64,000 bases of DNA from Calliopsis andreniformis (taxonomy: Eukaryota; Arthropoda; Insecta; Hymenoptera; Andrenidae): NCBI RefSeq assembly GCF_051401765.1, contig NW_027480440.1, positions 3,534,001-3,598,000 on the forward strand, in the 5' to 3' direction. Under the pieces are notes generated by a model, which had not been told where the DNA came from, made no database searches, and worked only from the letters and a program-made list of their open reading frames with translations. This document shows positions 40,071 through 52,930 of the stretch, piece after piece. The position numbers and the translations under genes were made by a program. Positions within the stretch are counted from its first letter, which is position 1; every line of letters starts with the position of its first letter.

Positions 40071-41700
40071 CCTCAATACTCAATCCTCAGTCCTCAGTCC
40101 TCAATCTTCAATACTCAACCCTCAAACCTAAAATCCTCAATCCTCAATCCTCAATCCCCAATCCTCAATCTTCAATCCTCAATTCTCAATCCTCAAGCCT
40201 CGATCCTCAATCCTCAATCTTCAATCCTGAATACTCAATCTTCAATCCTCAATCCTCAATCCTCAATCCTCAATCGTCAGTCTTCAATCCTCAATACTCA
40301 ATCATCAATCCTCAATTCTCAATCCTCAAGCCTCGATCCTCAATCCTCAATCTTCAATCCTGAATACTCAATCTTCAATCCTCAATCCTCAATCCTCAAT
40401 CCTCAATCCTCAATCGTCAGTCTTCAATCCTCAATACACAATCATCAATCCTCAATCCTCAATCCTCAATCCTCAATCCTCATTCTTCAATCCTCAATAC
40501 CCAATCCTCATTCTTCAGTCCTCAATCCTCAATCCTCAATTCTCAACGCTCAGCCCTCATCGTCAGTCCGCAATCCTCAATCCTCAATCCTCAATCTTCA
40601 ATCCTCAATACTCAATCTTCAATCCTCAGTCCTCAAACCTTAATTCTGAATTCTCAATCCTGAATCCTCAATCTTCTGCTCGCAGTCCTCAACAATCAGT
40701 AGTCAATCCTCAATCCTCAATAGAATATCCTCAATTCACAGTTTTCAATACCCAATACTCAATCTGCAACCTACCAACCTCTATCCACAAACATCAATTC
40801 TCATCACCCAACCCTCAACACTCAGTCCTCAATGTTCAATCCTCAATCCTCAATTCTCAATCTTCATTCCTCAATACTGAATCCTCAATACTCAATACAC
40901 AATCTTCAATCCTCAATCCTCAATCCTCAATCCTCAATCCTCAATCGTCAATCCTCAATCCTCAATCATCAATCCTCAATCTTCAATACTCAATCCTCAA
41001 TCCTCAATCCTCAATCCTCAATACTCAACCATCAATCCTCAATTCTAAATACTCAATAGAATATCCTGAATTCTCAGTATTCAATACTCAAACCTCAATC
41101 CTCAACCCTCAGCCCTCATCCTCCACTCTCAATCCTCAATCCTCAAACCTCAACCTTCATTCCTCAATACTCAATCTTCGATCCTCAATCCTCAACCCTC
41201 AATCCTCAATACTCAATCTTCAATCATCAATACTCAATCTTCAATCCTCAATTCTCAATCCTCAATCCTCAACCCTCAAACCTCAATATTCAACACAAAA
41301 CCATCAACCATCAATTCTCAATACTCAACCATCAATCCTCAATCCTCAGTCCTCAAATCTCAATTCCGAATCCTCAATCCTGAATGCTCAATCTTCAGCC
41401 CTCAGTCCGCAACAATCAATTGTGAAATCTCAACCCTCAATAGAATATCCTCAATTCACAGTTTTCAATACTCAATCCCCAGTCTTCAATTTTCAAATCT
41501 CAATCCACAGACATCAATTCTCATCACTCAACTCTCAACACTCAGGACTCAATCTTCAATCCTCAATCCTCAATCCTCAATATTCAATCCTCCATACTCA
41601 ATCGTCAATCCTCAATCCTCAATCATCAATCCTCAATCCTGAATCCTCAGTCATTAATCCTCAATCTTCAATACTCAATCCTCAATCCTCAATCCTCAAT
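40055..41700 (+). repeat. Inserted block matching 28.0-29.65 kb
   Basis: From about 40060 this stretch follows the 28.0-29.65 kb region at a constant offset of 12047: CTAAAATCC at 40128 against 28081, and the gaps down to 28785/40832 and 29375/41422 are the same. At about 41710 the offset falls to 11950, through loss of about 97 bp next to CAATCATCAATCC. It includes a single 937-type subunit with the variant CTGCAACCTACCAACC. Its insertion separates the two 6.6-kb blocks, so they are not directly abutting. Confidence 0.87.
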
Positions 41701-44700
41701 CCTCAATCATCAATCCTCAATCCTCAGTCCTCAAACCTCAATCCTGAATCTTCAATCCTGAGTCCTCAATCTTCAGACCTCAGTCCTCAACAATCAGTTG
41801 TCAATTCTCAATTCTCAATACAATATCATCAATTCACAGTTTTCAATACTCAATACTCAATCTGCAATCTTCAAATCTCTATCCACAAACATCAATCATC
41901 ATCACTGAACCCTCATAACTCAGTCCTCAATCCTCGATCCTCAATCCTCAATCCTCATTCTTCAATCGTCAACACCCAATCCTCAATCTTCAATCCTCAA
42001 TCCTCAATCCTCAATCCTCAATTCTCAATCCTCAATCCTCAATCCTCAGACCTCAAACATCAATACTAAACCCTCAGTCCTCGTCCTCAATCCACAACCC
42101 TCAATCCTCGATCCTCAATCTTCAATCATCAATATTCAATCTTCAATCCTCAATCATCAATCCTCAATACTCAATCCTCAATACTCAATGTTCAATCCAC
42201 AATACCCAATCCTCAATCTTCAATCCTCAATCCTCAATCCTCAACACACAGTCCCCAATCCTCAATCTTCAATCCTCAATCCTCAATCCACAATTCTCAA
42301 TCCTCAATCTTCAATCCTCAATACTCAATCTTCAATTCTAAATCCTCAATCCTCGGTCCTCAATCCTCAATCGTCAATCTCCAATCATGAATACTCAACC
42401 TTCAATCCTCAATCCTCAACCCTCAATTCTCAACCTTCAATCCTCAATCCTCAATCCTCAATCTTCAATCCTCAATCCTCAATCCTCAATCCTCAATCCT
42501 CAATCCTCAATCCTCAAACCTCAATAAACAATCTTCAATACTCAATCCTCAATCCTCAATCCTCAATCTTCAATCCTCAATACTCAATCTTCAATCCTCA
42601 ATCCTCAATCCTCAATCCTCCATCCTGAATCCTCAATACTCAATCCTCAATCTTCAATCCTCAATACTCAATCTTCAATCCTCAATCCTCGATCCTCAAT
42701 CCTCAATCCTCATTCCTCAATCCTCAATGCCCAACACTCAATCCTCAGTCCTCAGACCTCAAACCTCAATCATCAACCCTCAGCCCTCATTCTCAATCCT
42801 CAACACTCAACCATCAATCCTCAATATTCAATCCTCAATACTCAATCTTCAATCCTGATTCTACAATCCTCAATACCCAATCCTCAATCTTCAACCCTGA
42901 ATCCTCAATCCTCAATTCTCAATACTCAATCATCAATCCTCAGACCTCAAACATAAATACTCAGCCCTCAGTCCTCGTCCTCAATTAACAACCCTCAATC
43001 CTCAATCCTCAATCTTCAATCAACAATATTCAGTCTTCAATCCTCAATCCTCAATCCTCAATCCTCAATCCTCATTCCTCAATCCTCAATGTTCAATCAT
43101 CAATCCTCAATCCTCAGTCCTCAATCCTCAACCCTCAATCCTCAACCCTCAATCTTCAATCATCAATACTCAATCTTCAATCCTCATTCTTCAATCCTCA
43201 ATCCTCAATCCTCAATCCTCAATATTCAACACACAACCCTCAACCATCAATCTTCAATTCTCAATACTGAATAGAATATCCTGAATTCTCATGGCTCAAT
43301 ACACAATCCACATTATTCAATAATCAAATCTCGATCCTCAAACATCAATCCTCAACACTCAATCCTCAACACTCAGTCCTCTCTCTTCAATCCTCCATCC
43401 TCAATCCTCAATCCTCAAGCGTCAATCCTCAATCCTCAATACTCAACCCTCAATCCTCAGTCCTCAAACCTCAGTCCCGAATCCTCAAACCTGAATCATG
43501 AATCTTCAGCCCTCAGTCCTCAACAATCATTTGTCAATCCTCAATCCTCAATAGAATACCCTCAATTCACTGTTTTCAATACTCAATGCTCAATCTGCAA
43601 TCTTCAAATCTGTATCCACAAACATCAATTCTAATCACTCAACCCTCAACACTCGGTCCTCAATGTTCAATCCTCAATTCTCAATTCTCAATCTTCAATC
43701 CTCAATCCTCAACGCTCAATCCTCAATCCTCAATCCTCAATCTTCAATCATCAATATTCAATATTCAATCCTCAATCCACAATCCTCAATCCTCAATGCT
43801 CAATCCTCAATCTTCAATCCTCAATCCTCGATCCTCAATCCTCAATCCTCAATCTTCAATCCTCAATGCTCAATCTTCAATCCTCAATCCTCAATCCTCA
43901 ATCCTCAATCCTCAATCCTCAATCCTCAATCTTCAATCCTCAGTACTCAATCTTCAATCCTCAATCCTCAACCTTAAGTCCTCAATCCTCATTCTCCAAT
44001 CCTCAACAACCAATCCTCAATCTTCAATCCCAAATCCACAATCCTCAATTCTCAATCCTCAATCCTCAATCCTCAGACCTCAAACATCAATACTCAGCCC
44101 TCAGTCCTCGTCCTCAATTCACAACCCTCAGCCCTCATACACAATCCTCAATCCTCAATCCTCAACCCTCAATATTCAATCCTCAATGCTCAATCCTCAA
44201 TCCTCAATCCTCAATCCTCAATCATCAATCCTCAATCTTCAATTCTCAATCCTCAAACCTCAATCCTCAAACCTCTATCCTCAATCATCAATCCTCAATC
44301 CTCAATCCTCAACCCTCAATCATCAATCCACAATCTTCAATACTCAATCCTCAATCCTCAATCCTCAATCCTCAATCCTCAATCATCAAACCTCAATCTT
44401 CAATACTCAATCCTCAATCCTCAATCCTCAATCTTCAATCCTCCATACTCAATCGTCAATCCTCAATCCTCAATCATCAATCCTCAATCCTCAATCCTCA
44501 GTCATCAATCCTCAATCTTCAATACTCAATCCTCAATCCTCAATCCACAATCCTCAATCCCCAATCCTCAATCCTCATTCCTCAAACCTCAATCCTCAGC
44601 CCTCAGTCCCCATCCTCAATTCTCAATTCTCAATACTCAAACCTCAATCCTCAATCTTCAATCCTCAATAATCAATCTCCTATCCTAGATCCTCAATCCC

Positions 44701-47618
44701 CAATACTCTATCCTTAATCCTCAATATTCAATCCTCTATCCCCAGGCCACCATCTTCAATCCCCAAAGCTCAATAATCAATCCTCAATCCTCAGTCCTCA
44801 ATCCTCAACCCTCAGTCCTCATCCTCAATTCTCAATTCTCAATCCTCAATGCTCAATCCTCAATCTTCAATCCTCAATAATCAATCTCCTATCCTAGACC
44901 CTCAATCCCCAATACTCTATGCTTAATCCTCAATATTCAATCCTCTATCCCCAGTCCACAATCTTCAAACCCCAAAGCTCAATAATCAATCCTCAATCCT
45001 CAGTCCTCAATCGTCAACTATCAGTCCACAATCTTCAATACTCAATCCTCAATACTCAACCATCAATCCTCAACTCTCAATACTCAATAGAATATACTCA
45101 ATTCTCAGGATTCAATACTCAAACCTCATTCCTCAGCCCTGAACCCTCATCCTCCATCCTCAACCCTCAATCCTCAATCCTCAATCTTCAATCCTCAATA
45201 AACAACATCCAATCCTAGATCCTCAATCCCCTAATCCTCAATCATTAATCCTCAACCTTCAATCCTCAATCCACAGTCCTCGATCTTCAATTGTCAATGC
45301 TCAATCCTCAATCCTCAATCCTCAGGCATCAGTCCTCAATCCTCAATCCTCAATCCTCAATCCTCAACCGTCAGTCCTCGTCCTCAATCCTCAACCCTCA
45401 ATACTTAATCCTAAATCCTCAATCTTCAATCATCAATACACAATCTTCAGTCCTCAATCTTCAATCCTCAATCCTAAAATCCTCAATCCTCAATATTCAA
45501 CACACAACCCTCGACCATCAATCCTCAATACTCAACCATCAATACTCAATACTCAATACTCAATAGAATATCCTGAATTCTCAGTTTTCAATACTCAATC
45601 CTCAATCTTCAATCTTCATGTCTCCATCCACAAACATCAATACTCATCACTCAACACTCAACACTCAGTCCTCAATCTTCAATCCTCAATCCTCAATACT
45701 CAATCCTCAGTCCTCAGTCCTCAATCTTCAATACTCAATCCTCAATCCTAAAATCCTCAATCCTCAGTCATCAATCCTCAATCTTCAATACTCAATCCTC
45801 AATCCTCAATCCTCAATCCTGAATTCTCAAACCTCATTCCTCAAACCTCAATCCTCAACCCTCAGTCCTCATCCTCCATCCTCAATCCTCAATCCACAAT
45901 CCTCAATCTTCAATCCTCAATACTCAACATTCGATCCTCAATCCACAGTCCTCAATCCTCAAACCACAGTCCTCAGTCCTCAATCCTCAATCCTCAATCC
46001 TCATACCTCAATCCTCAAACGTCAGTCCTCGTCCTCAATCCTCAACTATGAATCCTCAATCCTCAATATTCAATCATCAATACTCAATCTTCAATCCTCA
46101 AACCTCAACCCTCAATCCTCAATCCTCAATCCTCAATCCTCAGTCCTCAAACCTCAATCCTGAATCCTCAATCCTCAGTTCTCAAACCTCAATCCTGAAT
46201 CTTCAATCCTGAATCCTCAATCTTCAGACCTCAGTCCTCAACAATCAGTTGTCAATTCTCAATCCTGAATACAATATCATCAATTCACAGTTTTCAATAT
46301 TCAATACTTAAACTGCAATCTTCAAATCTCTATCCACAAACATCAATTCTCATCACTGAACCCTCAACACTCAGTCCCCAATCCTCAATCTTCAATCCTC
46401 AACACTCAATCCTCAACACTCGGTCCTCTCTCTTCAATCCTCCATCCCCAATCCTCTATCCTCAATCTTCAATACTCAATCCTCAATCCTCAATCCTCAA
46501 TCCTCAATCCTCAATCATCAAACATCAATCTTCAATACTCAATCCTCAATCCTCAATCCTCAATCTTCAATCCTCCATGCTCAATCGTCAATCCTCAATC
46601 CTCAATCATCAATCCTCAATCCTCAATCCTCAGTCATAAATCCTCAATCTTCAATACACAATCCTCAATCCTCAATCCACAATCCTCAATCCCCAAACCT
46701 CAATCCTCATTCCTCAAACCTCAATCCTCAGCCCTCAGTCCCCATCCTCAATTCTCAATTCTCAATACTCAAACCTCAATCCTCAATCTTGAATCCTCAA
46801 TAATCAATCTCCTATCCTAGATCCTCAATCCCCAATACTCTATCCTTAATCCTCAATATTCAATCCTCTATCCCCAGGCCACAATCTTCAATCCCCAAAG
46901 CTCAATAATCAATCCTCAATCCTCAGTCCTCAATCGTCAATCATCAATCCACAATCTTCAATACTCAATCCTCAATCCTCAATCCTCATTCCTCCATCCT
47001 CAATCATCAATCCTCAATCTTCAATACTCAATCCTCAATCCTCAATCATCAATCCTGAATCCTCAATCCTCAATCTTCAATCCTCAATACTCAGCCTTCA
47101 ATCATCAATCCTCATTCCTCAAACCTCAATCCTCAACCCTCAGTCCTCAATCCTCAACCCTCAGTCCTCATCCTCAATTCTCAATTCTCAATCCTCAATG
47201 CTCAATCCTCAATCTTCAATCCTCAATAATCAATGTCCTATCCTAGACCCTCAATCCCCAATGCTCTATGCTTAATCCTCAATATTCAATCCTCTATCCC
47301 CAGTCCACAATCTTCAAACCCCAAAGCTCAATAATCAATCCTCAATCCTCAGTCCTCAATCGTCAACTATCAGTCCACAATCTTCAATGCTCAATCCTCA
47401 ATACTCAACCATCAATCCTCAATTCTCAATACTCAATAGAATATACTGAATTCTCAGGATTCAATACTCAAACCTCATTCCTCAGCCCTGAACCCTCATC
47501 CTCCATCCTCAATCCTCAATCCTCAATCCTCAATCTTCAATCCTCAATAAACAACCTCCAATCCTAGATCCTCAATCCCCTAATCCTCAATCATTAATCC
47601 TCAACCTTCAATCCTCAA
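41044..47618 (+). repeat. 6.6-kb block, right copy
   Basis: This is the second copy of 33391-40070, about 100 bp shorter near 41700. The point differences are sparse and well separated: CAATCCACAATACCC near 42196 against CAATCCTCAATACCC near 34647, CAACCCTCAATCTTC near 43143 against CAATCCTCAATCTTC, and AATGTCCTATCC near 47232 against AATCTCCTATCC near 39683. That last variant is shared with 59120, so this copy or its sibling was the source of the 59.1-kb block. Confidence 0.9.
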
Positions 47619-50600
47619 TCCACAGTCCTCGATCTTCAATTGTCAATGCTCAATCCTCAATCCTCAATCCTCAGGCATCAGTCCTCAATCCTCAATCCTA
47701 AATCCTCAATCCTCAACCGTCAGTCCTCGTCCTCAATCCTCAACCCTCAATACTTAATCCCAAATCCTCAATCTTCAATCATCAATACACAATCTTCAAT
47801 CCTCAATCCTCAATCCTCAATCCTAAAATCCTCAATCCTCAATATTCAACACACAACCCTCAACCATCAATCCTCAATCCTCAATATTCAATCATCAATA
47901 CTCAATCTTCAATCCTCAATCCTCAATCCTCAATCCTCAATCCTCAATCCTCAATCCTCAGTCCTCAAACCTCAATCCTGAATCCTCAATCCTCAGTTCT
48001 CAAACCTCAATCCTGAATCTTCAATCCTGAATCCTCAATCTTCAGACCTCAGTCCTCAACAATCAGTTGTCAATTCTCAATCCTCAATACAATATCATCA
48101 ATTCACAGTTATCAATACTCAATACTTATTCTGCAATCTTCAAATCTCTATTCACAAACATCAATTCTCATCACTGAACCCTCAACACTCAGTCCCCAAT
48201 CCTCAATCTTCAATCCTCAACACTCAATTCTCAACACTCGGTCCTCTCTCTTCAATCCGCCATCCTCAATCCTCTATCCTCAAGCGTCAATCCTCAATCC
48301 TCAATCCTCAACCCTCAATCCTCAGTAATGAATACTCAATCTTCAACACTCAATCCTCAATCCTCAATCCTCAATCCTCAATCCTCAATCCTCAATCCTC
48401 GTTCCTCAAACCTCAAACCTCAACCCTCAGTCCTCATCCTCAATTCTCAATTCTCAATCCTCAATCCTCAATTCTCAATCTTCAATCCTCAATAATCAAT
48501 CTCCAATCCTAGATCCTCAATCCCCAATCCTCAATCGTTAAACCTCAATCTTCAATCCTCAATCCCCAGTCCTCAATCCTCAATACTCAATCTTCAATCC
48601 TCAATCCTCAATTCTCAATCCTCAATACTCAATCCTCAATTGTCAATCCTCAGTCCCCTATCCTCAATCTTCAATCCTCAATCCTCAATCCTCAATCCTC
48701 AATCCTCAATCTTCAATCCTCAATCCTCAATCCCCAATCCTCAATCTTCAATCCTCAATTCTCAATCCTCAAGCCTCGATCCTCAATCCTCTATCTTCAA
48801 TCCTCAATCCTCAATCCTCAATCTTCAATCCTCAACACTCAACCTTCAATCCTCAATTCTCAATCCTCAATACTAAATGATCAATTCTCAATCCTCTATC
48901 TCCAATCCTCAATACTCAATCTTCAATCCTCAATCCTCAATCCTCAATCCCCAATATTCAACACAAAACCCTTAACCATCAATCCTCAATACTCAACCAT
49001 CAATCCTCAATCCTCAGTCCTCAATACAATACCCTGAATTCACAGTTTTCAATACTCAATCTCCATTCTTCAATCTTCAAATCTCAATCCACAAACATCA
49101 ATTCTCATCACTCAACCCTCAACAATCAGTCCCCAATCTTCAATCCTCAATCCTCAATCCACAATCTTCAATCCTCAATACTCAACCTTCAATCCTCAAT
49201 CCTCAATCCTCAATCCTAAATGATCAATCCTCAATCCTCTATCACCAATCCTCGATAGTCAATCTTCAATCCTCAATCCTCAATCCTCAATCCTCAATCC
49301 TCAATCCTCATTCTTCAATCCTCAATACCCAATCCTCAATCTTCAATCCTCAATCCTCAATCATCAATTCCCAACCCTCAATCCTCTGTCCTCAGTCCTC
49401 AAACCTCAATCCTCAACCCTCAGCCCTCAGTTCTCAGTCATCAAACCTCAATCCTCAACCCTCAGCCCTCATTCTCAATCCTCAATCCTCAACCCTCAAT
49501 CCTCAATATTCAATCCTCAATACTCAATCTTCAATCCTGATTCTACAATCCTCAATACCCAATCCTCAATCTTCAACGCTCAATCCTCAATCCTCAATTC
49601 TCAATCCTCAATCATCAATCCTCAGACCTCAAACATAAATACTCAGCCCTCAGTCCTCGTCCTCAATCCACAACCCTCAATCCTCAATCCTCAATCTTCA
49701 ATCATCAATATTCTGTCTTCAATCCTCAATCCTCAATCCCCAATCATCAATCCTCATTCCTCAATCCTCAACCCTCAATCCCCAATCCTCAATCTTCAAT
49801 CATAAATACTCAATCTTCAATCCTCAATCTTCAATCCTCAATCCTCAATGCTCAATCCTCAGTATTCAACACACAACCCTCAACGATCAATCCTCAATAC
49901 TCAACCATCAATCTTCAATTCTCAATACTCAATAGAATATCCTGAACTCTCATGGCTCAATACTCAATCCACATTATTCAATAATCAAATCTCAATCCTC
50001 AAACATCAATCCTCAACACTCAATCCTCAACACTCAGTCCTCTCTCTTCAATCCTCCATCCTCAATCCTCAATCCTCAAGCGTCAATCCTCAATCCTCAA
50101 TCCTCAACACTCAATCCTCAGTCCTGAAACCTCAATCCCGAATCCTCAAACCTGAGTCATCTATCTTCAGACCTCAGTCCTCAACAATCATTTGTCAATC
50201 CTCAATCCTCAATAGAATATCCTCAATTCACTGTTTTCAATACTCAATGCTCAATCTGCAATCTTCAAATCTCTATCCACAAAGATCAATTCTAATCACT
50301 CAACCCTCAACACTCAGTCCTCAATGTTCAATCCTAAATTCTCAATTCTCAATCTTCAATCCTCAATCCTCAACCGTCAATCGTCAATCCTCAATCCTCA
50401 ATCTTCAATCATCAACATTCAATCTTCAATCCTCAATCCACAATCCTCAATCCTCAATGCACAATCCTCAATCTTCAATCCCCAATACTCGATCCTCAAT
50501 CCTCAATCCTCAATCTTCAATCCTCAATGCTCAATCTTCAATCCTCAATCCTCAATCCTCAATCCTCAATCCTCAATCCTCAATCCTCAATCCTCAATCC

Positions 50601-52112
50601 TCAATCTTCAATCCTCAATACTGAATCTTCAATCCTCAATCCTCAATCTTAAGTCTTCAATCCTCATTCTCCAATCCTCAACAACCAATCCTCAATCTTC
50701 AATCCCAAATCCTCAATCCTCAATTCTCAATCCTCAATCCTAAATCCTCAGACCTCAAACATCAATACTCAGCCCTCAGTCCTCGTCGTCAATCCACAAC
50801 CCTCAGCCCTCATACTCAATCCTCAATCCTCAATCCTCAACCCTCAATATTCAATCCTCAATGCTCAATCCTCAATCCTCAATCCTCAATCCACAATCCA
50901 CAATCCTCAATCCTCAATCCTCAAACCTCTATCCTCAACCGTCAGTCCTCGTCCTCAATCCTCAATCCTCAATCCTCAAACCTCAATCCTCAACCGTCAG
51001 TCCTGGTCCTCAATCCTCAACTCTCAATCCTCAATCCTCAATCTTCAATCGTCAATACTCAATCTTCAATCCTCAATCTTCAATCCTCAATCCTCAATCC
51101 TCAATCCTCAATATTCGACACACAGCCCTCAACCATCAATCCTCAATACTCAACCATCAATCTTCAATTCTCAGTACTCAACAGAATATCCTGAATTCTC
51201 ATGGCTCAATACTCAATCCACATTATTCAGTAATCAAATCTCATTCCTCAAATATCAATCCTCAACACTCAATCCTCAACACTCAGTCCTCTCTCTTCAA
51301 TCCTCCATCCTCAATCCTCAATCCTCAAGCGTCAATCCTCAATCCTCAATCCTCAACACTCAATCCTCAGTCCTGAAACCTCAATCCCGAATCCTCAAAC
51401 CTGAATCATCTATCTTCAGACCTCAGTCCTCAACAATCATTTGTCAATCCTCAATCCTCAATAGAATATCCTCAATTCACTGTTTTCAATGCTCAATGCT
51501 CAATCTGCAATCTTCAAATCTCTATCCACAAAGATCAATTCTAATCACTCAACCCTCAACACTCAGTCCTCAATGTTCAATCCTCAATTCTCAATTCTCA
51601 ATCTTCAATCCTCAATCCTCAACCGTCAATCGTCAATCCTCAATCCTCAATCTTCAATCATCAACATTCAATCTTCAATCCTCAATCCACAATCCTCAAT
51701 CCTCAATGCTCAACCCTCAATCTTCAATCCTCAATCCTCGATCCTCAATCCTCAATCCTCAATCTTCAATCCTCAATGCTCAATCTTCAATCCTCAATCC
51801 TGAATCCTCAATCCTCAATCTTCAATCCTCAATACTCAGCCTTCAATCATCAATCCTCATTCCTCAAACCTCAATCCTCAACCCTCAGTCTTCAATCCTC
51901 AACCCTCAGTCCTCATCCTCAATTCTCAATTCTCAATCCTCAATGCTCAATCCTCAATCTTCAATCCTCAATAATCAATCTCCTATCCTAGACCCTCAAT
52001 CCCCAATACTCTATGCTTAATCCTCAATATTCAATCCTCTATCCCCAGTCCACAATCTTCAAACCCCAAAGCTCAATAATCAATCCTCAATCCTCAGTCC
52101 TCAATCGTCAAC
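47217..52112 (+). repeat. 4.9-kb block repeated at 11,888-bp offset, left copy
   Basis: AATGTCCTATCC at 47232 recurs at 59120, and markers remain at offset 11888 (47640/59528, 48640/60528, 49848/61736, 51489/63377) to the window end. Inside, the block is a mosaic. 47.6-48.0 resembles 37.7-38.0 kb. 48.0-48.65 resembles pieces of 12.35-12.7 and 13.44-13.77 kb. About 48940-49430 follows 7770-8260 at an offset near 41.17 kb. 49855-51890 is an internal 1249-bp-offset duplication. Confidence 0.9.
49855..51890 (+). repeat. Internal duplication at 1249-bp offset
   Basis: About 49855-50640 and 51104-51890 are two versions of one stretch: the CTATCTTCAGACC motif occurs at 50160 and 51409, and ATGTTCAATCCT at 50324 and 51573. 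They differ at several variant units, for example CCTAAATTC near 50333 against CCTCAATTC near 51582, and AATGCACAATCC near 50456 against AATGCTCAACCC near 51705. The pair was then carried as a whole into the 59.1-64.0 kb copy (about 61743-62528 and 62992-63778). Confidence 0.85.
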
Positions 52113-52930
52113 TATCAGTCCACAATCTTCAATACTCAATCCTCAATACTCAACCATCAATCCTCAACTCTCAATACTCAATAGAATATACTCAATTCTC
52201 AGGATTCAATACTCAAACCTCAATCCTCAACCCTCAGCCCTCATCCTCCACTCTCAATCCTCAATCCTAAAAACCTCAACCTTCAATCCTCAATACTCAA
52301 TCTTCGATCCTCAATCCTCAACCCTCAATCCTCAATACTCAATCTTCAATCATCAATACTCAATCTTCAATCCTCAATTCTCAATCCTCAATCCTCGACC
52401 CTCACTCCTCAATATTCAACACAAAACCATCAACCATCAATTCTCAATACTCAACCATCAATCCTCAATCCTCAGTCCTCGAATCTCAATTCCGAATCCT
52501 CAATCCTGAATGCTCAATCTTCAGCCCTCAGTCCGCCACAATCAATTGTGAAATCTCAATCCTCAATAGAATATCCTTAATTCACAGTTTTCAATACTCA
52601 ATCCCCAATCTTCAATTTTCAAATCTCAATCCACTGACATCAATTCTCATCACTCAACTCTCAACACTCAGTCCTCAATCTTCAATCCTCAATCCTCAAT
52701 CCTCAATATTCAATCCTCCATACTCAATCGTCAATCCTCAATCCTCAATCCTCAATCCTCAAACATCATTCCTCAAACCTCAATCCTCAACCTTCAGTCC
52801 TCATCCTCCATCCTCAATCCTCAATCCTCAATCCTCAATCTTCAATCCTCAATACTCAACATTCGATCCTCAATCCTCAGTCCTCAATCCTCAAACCTCA
52901 ATCCTCAGTCCTCAATCCTCAATCCTCAAT
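52112..52930 (+). repeat. Diverged copy of the 937-type subunit and adjoining units
   Basis: The stretch from the ACTCTCAATCC unit near 52250 to about 52760 follows 23110-23560 and 33470-33950, with more substitutions than those copies show among themselves. Examples are CTAAAAACC near 52267, CCTCGACCCTCACTCC near 52392, TCCGCCACAATC near 52533, TCCTTAATTCACAG near 52574 and CCACTGACATC near 52631. The last 170 bp lead into the distant third copy of the 9.7-kb block. It is an older or independently evolving copy. Confidence 0.75.
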
